This document shows, piece by piece, positions 56,292 to 64,000 of a stretch of 64,000 nt of DNA. Under the pieces are notes generated by a model. The model saw only the letters and a list, made by a program, of their open reading frames with translations. It was not told the origin of the DNA and ran no database searches. Position 1 is the first letter of the stretch, and each line of letters opens with the position of its first letter. Location of the stretch: positions 310,001 to 374,000 of the forward strand of contig MU839842.1 in NCBI GenBank assembly GCA_030411725.1, given 5' to 3'. Origin of the DNA: Echria macrotheca (taxonomy: Eukaryota; Ascomycota; Sordariomycetes; Sordariales; Schizotheciaceae). Position numbers and translations under genes: made by a program.

Positions 56292-58594
56292 TTTGATTGA
56301 CTGGTTTGCTTGGGCGAGATCGTTGTTCTTGTTGTCTTTGTGAAGGCCGAAGAAAAGAGCTGTAGTAGAAGGCTTGGCTTGGCTTGAGCACACTGATGGA
56401 ATCTTTTTCTCGAGGAGACGCAGGAAGGGAAGACAGCTTATATACACATGGAATCACACGCCTTCACACTCGGGGTGCAGTTTATGTGGTCTGCGGGCCG
56501 CAATAAAGATCCCGTAGACCCCAGATTTCGGAAGCACACCGAGGTGGGCAGGTTGCGGACACAACGGGTCAAATCTACGGTTGTTTTCATGGGGTCCTGG
56601 GATTGGGCGATCTCGAATAAGTCGCCCAATGCGGACGACGAGACCTGGGAAGTCCGTCGGCATTCAATCTACAGCAAACCTCATCCCGGGACGGTTTACA
56701 CCTAACATCCAAATCGAGGCAGATCAACGCGTAATCCCATTCTCAGCATGCCTGCAAGCCACGCTTCTGGTACAGGCTAGATCCAAGGTCAGTCTCCGTA
56801 CCAAACCCATCTCCTCATTGTCTGTGTATCTGTATATGGCGCCGCGTCATCCGGGGTCCTACTTCGAATCTTGGGGTGACTGCCCCGGAGGGAAAGGCGC
56901 GATATCATCATCGGGACATCGGCATGAAATTCGGAAAATCTGTTTCACTACTTGGCACCAGTTCCAAGAGGGCGTGCCAGGTTTTGCTACTTGGCAATCG
57001 GGTTACTGATGCCATGGTTCTAGTTACTGATTGAAACTCAAACAAACATCTTCTGTACATTTGGATACACGTTCCCGTCCTTGCACCACGACGTGGTGGA
57101 GTGCCACTTATCGTTGACGGTTCATCGACAACATCGACACGACCACCACCCGAGCCAGGAGGTCAAAAGTCCGCGGAGCCTCCAAGAGCCGCTCGCGCTT
57201 TGTCCGTCTTGCAGAAGCGAGAAGTCCGTCGGCGGAGGAAGGGCTCGTGCATTGTTGAGAGGACCGGTAAAATGCATCGTCAAATAGCCTCCACACGTTC
57301 ACCCCGGACAGATCCAGAGCTGCACACCTCGCGGTAGCCAAGCATAACGATTACCAACTATAATAATCCGGCTGCGTTGCCATAACGGGACCAGTCTCGC
57401 GGGACTGTCCCGGCCGGCGGCTCATGCACCCCGCTTCTTCCCCATGGACTTGCTGAGGGTGCAATATCAGATCACTCTGTGTGCATGCTTCACTTCTCCG
57501 AACAACCGGCCGCCTGCCGATCATCAGATGCGGATGCTGTGCAACTCATTATAACCAATGGATATGGCATGGATTTATGAATGCTTCCGGGCATTCCCAA
57601 GGACTCAGACTTCCAGACCATGGCCGAACCACCCTACTATAAACCCCGAATCCCTGCCTTCTTCATCAAATCTCATCAAGATTGCCAAGCCATGATTATC
57701 GGTGAAACGCCCTCTTGCGTAAAGGGTCGGTGCAGGAGGCTGACGCGTGCTGAGCAACTTTGCTCACCTACACATGGCGAGCCTCCACTTTGCTCTTGCC
57801 GCGCCGAGTCAACCGTTACGCGCAACCGATCTCGGCATCTGTGCAACCGCCATGGCGATCTTGGTAAGAACAGCGACAAGACATCGAATAGCTTCTTACA
57901 ACCGCATACAATCGAGGGGGTAAAGCGGATCACTCAGCCGAAGCTTCCACGGCCGTTCCGGGCTAAGAATAGTGGATTTTGCAATCCGCATCTTTGCCCA
58001 AGTCTGGCTCGGAATGTTCACTCCCTCGCTCTTGAAGAGCGCAAGTACTTGGTGATAATTCTTCTCCTTTGTGTCTTTGGTATTCCTCAACTTACACGGT
58101 GAAGCTCTTCTAATTATCTCATGGAAATGGGCTGAAAAGATCAGCGTCTTTGGAAGACGCAAGATGCCTGAATAGGTAGGGAAAAGGAGGCCGTGAGTAG
58201 GGAAGAAATGTGGTTCCATATTTTTCCAGCACGTCGAGTGTTCCCTCCTCCCCCCTCTCGGATAAGGCAAGACCACCCTGTGATCTTCTCGTCTGGTTGC
58301 CAACCTGAGTCTCAGGATTGTGGCGACGAGGCCCTGACCTCAACTAACACGCTTAAGCACACAGGACCACGTGGCACTGGGTCGGATAAGGACGTGGCAA
58401 TCTTTCAACTTCTTCAAGTTATATTTACTCACTATCACATACAGCACCATCGGGGGATGGCCGATGTAAGTCAAGATACCCGAGCAGTATTTTCTGTTTG
58501 AGCTCTTGCAAGTGGTCTTAGCACTGGGGCGGCAAAGTCTTGGTAATTACCTCTAGCCTAGCTAGACACCAAGCCTAACAACTGATAGATGTCC
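56292..58594. other. Long intergenic spacer, no supported gene
   Basis: About 2.3 kb. A TATAAACCCC element near 57638 is followed by small frames around 57690-57920; one gives a hydrophobic start (MASLHFALAAPSQPL, from about 57770), but I could not build a credible small secreted gene. Otherwise nothing is recognisable. Confidence 0.45.
56437..56444 (-). promoter_or_regulatory. Possible TATA box of the Lys/Gly-rich secreted protein gene
   Basis: TATATAAG on the minus strand, about 150 bp upstream of the start codon at 56291. Confidence 0.45.
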
Positions 58595-60895
58595 TTAGAC
58601 CCCTTCCTCTCTACTTCTATTCTTCTCCATAGCCTTCAACTTCGGACTCCCGCTCGTCCGCTGGAAATACCCGTGCACCTCATCCGAAAACTCATCATCA
58701 TGATACGCCAACCCCTCCTCGCCCCGTCTTTTTTCCTCCCGTCTCGCCTCCTGCGCGTCTTCCCAGTCCCGCCTCAGATCCTCAATCTTGGCCTTCAAAT
58801 CCAACTTCGCATCATACTGCTTGCCCACCCCGCGCATACGCTCCCACCAGCTCAGGTGGGCCGGATGCACGGCAACACCATGATACTCTTCGGCCCTTCC
58901 ATTGCGGATATAATCCCAGCGCCGCTCCTGCTCCTTGAGGTCTAGCCCTGTCGTGTCCGGCAGCCAGATAAACGTGATCAGCATGCCTGCGAGCCCAAAC
59001 CACGGCACGACGTAGAATTTGGTCTGGTTGTCGATGTAGTTGTACAGCACCGACGCGAGAAGAGCGCCGCTCTTGCCGATGCACGCCGAGAAGCCGTGGG
59101 CCGACGCCCGCACTGGCGTGGGGAAGATCTCCGCCGCCACCAAGAACGTAACGGCGTTGGGACCGAACTGATTGAAGAACGAGGAGAGGAAATACATGGC
59201 CTGGAAGGAGTGGATGCCCTCGGGCGATGTGTAATACTTAAACCGGAAGGCAGGGATGACAAAGGTGATAAAACAGACCAAGAAGCCGACTTGTTGCATC
59301 ATCTTGCGTCCGTACAGACGGTTGTCAATCAGGAACGACGCTGTATAATAGCCTGCCAGCGATACCAAGATGTTGCACAAACTCCACAGCCAGGTGACCA
59401 TAACGCTTTTCGGGTTGGAAGAAATGACACCGATAAACTGGCCCTGGAACAACTTGTTCCCGTAAAAGAAAACGTCGTTGCAGAACCACCCGGCCGCCGA
59501 GGCGAACAGTCTCCCGCCGAAATGGTGTAAGGTCATGCGCAGCGAGTGTCTGTCGTAACCGGTCACCTTGTTCTTGGACTTGGCCAGCTGCAGCTGACGT
59601 GACGCGTACGGCATCTTGTAGACGCGGTAGTAGACTAGCCACAGCGTGCCAACGGCGGGGAAAGCAAACGACAGGCGAAAAGTCCACTGAACCGCAGCTA
59701 GGCCGTACGGGGGGTCGCCTTGCCCGTGGTTGAAGATGAGCAGCATCAGGATTAGCAGAACTTGGTTGATGAACTGGCCCCAGCCCTGCATCAGGAAGGC
59801 CATCGTGACCTTGCGGCCGCGGTGAAGTCGGTCGTCGCGGGAGGATAGGCGGCCAGCGCCCACAGCATTTTCCATGGACGAGGTAGCTGTCATCGGGTAC
59901 TTCTAGGTGTTAGAACTGTTGAACAACACTCGGATGTCTAGGTGGGGAGGGAAGGATATCCGCTTTTCTGCATAGGGCAGGAACCGAGATGTAGAATGGA
60001 CGAGAAGACTAACCTCACCCCCGACGCCAAAGCCTACCGTGAGTTAGTATCATCATCAAGGCAATAACCAAACGACTCAGGGTCAAGAGGGTATGTCACC
60101 AACCGTAAACAAAAAGCGACCAGGCGTAGCAGATAACCCAGCCCTGGAGATTCACACCCCAGCTAGCCGTGAGCATCAACAGGCCGAGCAGCATGATAGA
60201 CGCATCCTGAATCAGACCCCATCGTCGACCGATCCAGTCTCCGATGATCTAAAACGTCAGCCATCCGTCAGTCGTCGTCTCCGTGAGAATTCCAGCAGTC
60301 AACAACTTACTCCAACCAGCTGCTGTCCAACCATAATCCCAATGACCTACACCAGTCAGCACCGCATGCAGATCACCAACAACCTAATCAATGGAAAACA
60401 AACCTCAAGATACGTAACCGAAGCAATCCAGTTCCGACTACACACCCCCCCTTCCTGCCCTCCCCAACACTCAGGCCACGCCAACTTGAAAAGCGGCTCC
60501 AAGTTCCCAATACTAAACAACACATACCCCTCCAACAAAAGTCCCGCGCCAGGCAGCACGGCATGTCGAAAATACCAGCCCACCGGCGCAAGCGGATCCT
60601 TCCTCGCCATCGCCCCGACCGCCCTCAACTCCTTCTTACTCTCCGCCGCATCGACCGCGTGCACGAACCGCGCGCGCGCCGCCAGCGGCAGGTCGGCCCA
60701 GTACGTGTGGTCATCCGCCGTGTAGCTGTCGTCCGGGTGCGTCAGGTAGGCGAAGATGTTGGCCTCGTCCGCGGCCGTGTACGTGCCCGCGTCGGGGTAC
60801 TCGTCGTGTTCGGACCCGGTGGCCGGGCCGTGCGGGACCGGCACCTGGGCGATCTCGGGGTCGTGGTGGCGGTGGTGGGAGAGGAGGTGGGCCAT
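58595..60895 (-). CDS. MFS transporter, PHS-type (phosphate/glycerophosphoinositol-like)
   Basis: 665-aa major facilitator protein. Exons 60404-60895, 60312-60347, 60104-60248, 60014-60033 and 58595-59899 join in frame; the last acceptor could instead be three bases earlier (GGE|KYPMT versus GGE|YPMT). The MFS signature GDWIGRRWGLIQ is created after the intron at 60249-60311. GVGGEYPMTATSSMENAVG, the WGQFINQV helix, the second-half RLYGRKMMQQVGF loop and DTTGLDLKEQERRWDYI are typical of the phosphate:H+ symporter (Pho84/Git1-like) family rather than hexose transporters. There are about twelve hydrophobic helices and a charged C-terminal tail. The substrate is likely phosphate or a phosphorylated polyol, but this is inferred from the family. 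Confidence 0.85.
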
Positions 60896-62277
60896 TTTTG
60901 TCGTTGCCAGTCGTTTTGTTTGTTCTCGAGGTCTAGTTCGGCATCAAAGACGAGGAGAGGGGATGGTTCAAGGATAACGGCGAAATCCCCAAGGTAAGGT
61001 ACCTAGGTAGATAGGTAGGTAGGTATCTCGGTCACGACAACCGGGACAACCGAACCTCCAGTCCTTCCGGATCTCCCATGCTTCATATACACGCCAAGCA
61101 AAGCCCGCAGAGCCTTCCTACAGAGCTTCTGCGATGATCCCTGCGCCCAGGAATGCGCACTTATTCCCATCCATCCATCAGGATTACTGAGCCCCAACCT
61201 GTTGCTCCCCTTCCCAATCAATCTCCCCCGTTCCATCGCATTGTCTTGCTCCGTCGTCAACATCGAACCCTCCCTCCAAATAACTTCCCGGGTGGAGGTT
61301 CATCGGTGGGGGTGACGTCAAGCTGCAGGCATGGTCAGCGCGCCGCGCTGCCCAAGGCTGACCAACCAGTGTTCCGGAACGGCACACGTGTCGGGCGGTT
61401 CGGGCGAGCAAGGCTAAAAGAGCACCCGTGGGTATGGGAAGCGGATCCGTACGACGTGGAGTAATGCCGTGAAACAGCACCGCCGAGGCCAGCCACAAAG
61501 CTTCAATGGACGACACGGAAAGCCTGCACCTCGCTCGGATCGGGGATCGGCCTCAGCTGCATGTGCCTTTGTGTTTTCCATCCCAGACTTTTTCGTGCCG
61601 TCTGATCCGGGGATGCGAAGACCCCCCACTATAGGGGTTGAACGTCCCGACGTGTCGGCGTGTTGGACTTGGGCACGTCGGACTGGTACGGGACGTCATT
61701 GGCTAGGTCGTTTGTTTGGTTCTGACTCGGTGGAGGGCGGGGACATGGAGACAAACGGAGGATTTGCTATTGACGTTAAGCCTTCGTATTCAATAGCGAA
61801 GAACAACAAAAGTTCTGAACATTTAGATGCATATATCACTCTGTTCGGGTTCTGGGATCATACCGACATAATGTCCGCTTTCACCTTTGCGGAGGGGGTG
61901 ATCATGATGGTGGGACTGCTATCTTGGTGGACGACCTGGGTTTTCTTTTGGTTTTCGAGAAGTTGCAGGCCGAGTGAACTGTCGCTTCATTTCCAGATGT
62001 TGTTATTGTCGCCGCGCGTCTCGAACAGAAAGATTTCCACAGCACAAACATGTCAAGGTGTTGCAAAGCTGCTCTACATCGACGACGGTAGCCTCGCCGG
62101 CTGCTCCCTCGCCAGCTCTTTCAAGGCAAGTGTACGTACCTCCTGTGATATATTTCATCTTCTTCACCGAAGTTCATTCTCCTCCGAGCAATAGGCACCA
62201 GCATGTCTGTCTTGCGTTTTTGCACTGGATAGGAGGTGTACTTCGTTGGTACCGAAGAGTAACCGATAATCCCAATC
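60896..62277. other. Intergenic spacer, no gene seen
   Basis: About 1.4 kb including the MFS promoter near 60896. The frames at 61469-62194 on the plus strand lack any signal, domain or splice support. Confidence 0.45.
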
Positions 62278-64000
62278 TCAAACTAGTCTGATCGGCATCC
62301 GCTGACCGTTGTCAGCTAAGAGCGTTTTGGGCTTATTCTGCCAATGTTTCCCAGGACTCTGATTGACCCATCCGGCGCCGATGCGTCGATACTCGTTCTC
62401 TCGCTCACCTGTCTCTTGTATTATTAGGAAAATAAGGAATGGACCACACCTTGAGCTGCTTGCCCCCTCTGCCCGGATAGATGTAATCCACAGAAGCCGA
62501 CATCCAGAGGCCGTTTCGTAATCGAACTCCTCATGCCCTTCATCCAGAAAAAAGCCTTGCCCCAAAGTACCTTTACCTATAGTAACCTTGTGCCCGTCAA
62601 AAACCCCCTCAAATGTCAATTCTTTTTTGATCGACGGATTCTGATTGGCCTTGCTGGGCCACACTGTCCCAATGGCCTCGATAGACCCTCCCCGGACCTC
62701 GCCAAAGGAGCCAGGGTACATCTCCGTGACGCTATCTTCAGTGATGTGCAAGTCTAGGTCCTCTTTCATCTGTCTTCTCCCTTGGAACTTGGTGCCAAGC
62801 ATCAGGCACCACAGATAGCCGAATGGGCCGTCGACAGACGCCCAACTCCATGATGGAGCCCTGGCTTTATGCCTTATCAGGGTCCCTTGAGGGAACCAAC
62901 TCAGGCCAATGATCAAGTCTTCCTTCCAAAGACCCGCGACATAAGTGCCATGACCCGAAGTGGCGAGCTTGGATGCGAGTCCGGCGAGCGAGGGCAGCTT
63001 GTCCGTTGAAAAGGTGAGGCGACGACGGGACAGGTGTGCTACCCAGTAATACCAGATTCTGAACCATTCCTGGCGCAGAGGACGGGACATGACCCAACAT
63101 TCCATATCAACTCCCCAATGATCGTGGACACCCGCAAGATCCAAGTCATTTAACCAAGCATTATTTGCGACCAACCACGAAGCCTTGAGTGTTGGCTGAC
63201 GCGTAGGATGAATCCCTGCAAAGGGTTCGGATGGCTCAAGCCCTTCCTCGCACCGTTCGGAACAGCACTCCCATACCAGGTAATTGTGAGTTATGAACAG
63301 AGTGGCTACCGAGACAAGGGACTCCTGGAGCACCCAGCCACGGCTGTAGAGAACGCTCTCGTTTTGCGGATGTATGCCAGGTTTTGGCAACCCGAAAACG
63401 CGGATGTTGACCGCGTCGCCGACCTCAATATCTGATGACGAGCCTGCGACCTGAACTGATCTGAGGGTTCCAATGGCTGCGCTGAATTCGGCGGTTTCCC
63501 GTACGACCCCTTCGTCACAGTCGACTGAGTCGGTTACGGCAATATTCAGTGAGCCTCCATGGTAAATCGCGGTCATTGCGGCGGATTGTTGGGCCCAGTC
63601 CAGCGGGTCATCTTGGATAATGCAGAGAGCATCAATCCAGAGATATCGAAATCCGAGGCTCTTGCAAAGCGGAATACACTCTCTTAGAGTCCGGGGGAAT
63701 GCGTCGAGACGAATACCCTGAAGATGTTGCGAGTAGTTGGATGCTGTCGTCTTGAGTGCAACACTCTTGCCCCAGCAGTAACTCAGTGTTGCATAGGGAA
63801 CCGTCTCTCCCTTTGACTCATAGAGATGGATCTTGCCGTCGGGCGCCGAGAGATCTAATATTCTCTTGGGGAGTGGGGAGTTGACACGAGTTCGAGAACA
63901 GCTGGGGTGGGAGGTTTTGCAACGATCCATCCACCCTTGAACAGTCCGGGCTACCTCGGGCGTATCCGGATAGTTGCCAGGGACAAATGTCAGCTCGCGG
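62278..64000 (-). CDS. HET (heterokaryon incompatibility) domain protein, 5' partial
   Basis: The coding frame runs from the window edge at 64000 to the TGA at 62278-62280, at least 574 codons, and continues outside. Reading from the edge gives GNYPDTPEVARTVQGWMDRCKTSHPSC, the usual lead-in, then the HET domain: YATLSYCWG, FPRTLRECIPLCKSLGFRYLWIDALCIIQDD, WAQQSAAMTAIYHGGSLNIAVT, in the standard order. A long C-terminal region follows, with RGWVLQESLVSVATLF and SWSWASVDGPFGY as in many HET proteins. The family triggers non-self recognition or cell death; the partner is unknown. The start codon is not in the window. Confidence 0.88.
   Translation of the reverse strand, partial: RELTFVPGNYPDTPEVARTVQGWMDRCKTSHPSCSRTRVNSPLPKRILDLSAPDGKIHLYESKGETVPYATLSYCWGKSVALKTTASNYSQHLQGIRLDAFPRTLRECIPLCKSLGFRYLWIDALCIIQDDPLDWAQQSAAMTAIYHGGSLNIAVTDSVDCDEGVVRETAEFSAAIGTLRSVQVAGSSSDIEVGDAVNIRVFGLPKPGIHPQNESVLYSRGWVLQESLVSVATLFITHNYLVWECCSERCEEGLEPSEPFAGIHPTRQPTLKASWLVANNAWLNDLDLAGVHDHWGVDMECWVMSRPLRQEWFRIWYYWVAHLSRRRLTFSTDKLPSLAGLASKLATSGHGTYVAGLWKEDLIIGLSWFPQGTLIRHKARAPSWSWASVDGPFGYLWCLMLGTKFQGRRQMKEDLDLHITEDSVTEMYPGSFGEVRGGSIEAIGTVWPSKANQNPSIKKELTFEGVFDGHKVTIGKGTLGQGFFLDEGHEEFDYETASGCRLLWITSIRAEGASSSRCGPFLIFLIIQETGERENEYRRIGAGWVNQSPGKHWQNKPKTLLADNGQRMPIRLV

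Noticed and set aside
57581..58102. 173-aa plus-strand frame and a nested hydrophobic start near 57770, suggestive of a small secreted protein
   Set aside because: TATA-like sequence and a signal-like start are present, but frames do not join through any credible intron and no conserved cysteine pattern emerges.
60093..60725. 210-aa plus-strand frame opposite the MFS 5' exons
   Set aside because: Shadow of spliced MFS coding sequence on the other strand.
61469..62194. 241-aa plus-strand frame left of the HET gene
   Set aside because: No domain, no signal peptide, low-complexity composition and no splice support; likely chance.

Overview
The window is nuclear DNA of a filamentous ascomycete, most likely a sordariomycete. 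Introns are short (about 43-114 bp), use GT...AG, and several carry CTAAC-type branch sites. The genes include fungus-typical families: a HET domain protein, a CBM1 cellulose-binding protein, a secreted HNH protein, a DUF676 lipase-like protein, and indoleamine dioxygenase beside kynureninase. One 8-kb block is AT-rich with the C-to-T / G-to-A decay expected of repeat-induced point mutation (RIP). I rebuilt gene structures by hand from frames, splice sites and conserved motifs. Nearly all multi-exon models close in frame, but none has transcript support.

Layout. 89-6315: a secreted HNH-type protein, a DUF676 alpha/beta hydrolase, a PAQR/HlyIII seven-helix receptor-like protein, and a frameshifted fragment of a fungal membrane protein overlapping the PAQR 5' end. 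6816-26533: an unusual island of giant proteins. It holds a 1363-aa protein on the minus strand, a divergent intron-free 1390-aa protein, a 302-aa four-helix membrane protein, and a 2678-aa protein that joins a ComEC-like metallo-beta-lactamase domain to a DUF6603-like region. This island is the best candidate here for an undescribed system. 26724-37497: a membrane SDR, a 584-bp MITE, an uncharacterised multi-exon gene with an ambiguous in-frame TAG, a CBM1 protein, a class V aminotransferase-fold enzyme and a VOC/glyoxalase protein.

37498-45656 is a nested insertion. A 556-bp hAT-like MITE with an 8-bp target duplication was itself hit by a 7,582-bp Ty3/Gypsy LTR retrotransposon with identical-length 447-bp LTRs and a 5-bp target duplication. 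The retroelement coding region is destroyed by RIP-type mutation, while the outermost LTR ends are much less affected.

45918-49487 holds two enzymes of de novo NAD synthesis, indoleamine 2,3-dioxygenase and kynureninase, divergently transcribed from a shared 659-bp spacer. After that come a DUF3445 protein, an isoprenylcysteine-methyltransferase-like membrane protein, a small four-helix membrane protein, a lysine-rich secreted peptide, a phosphate/polyol-type MFS transporter and a HET domain gene running off the right edge. A short N-gap bounded by long G and C runs at 17440-17630 marks a poor assembly point just upstream of the 2678-aa gene.
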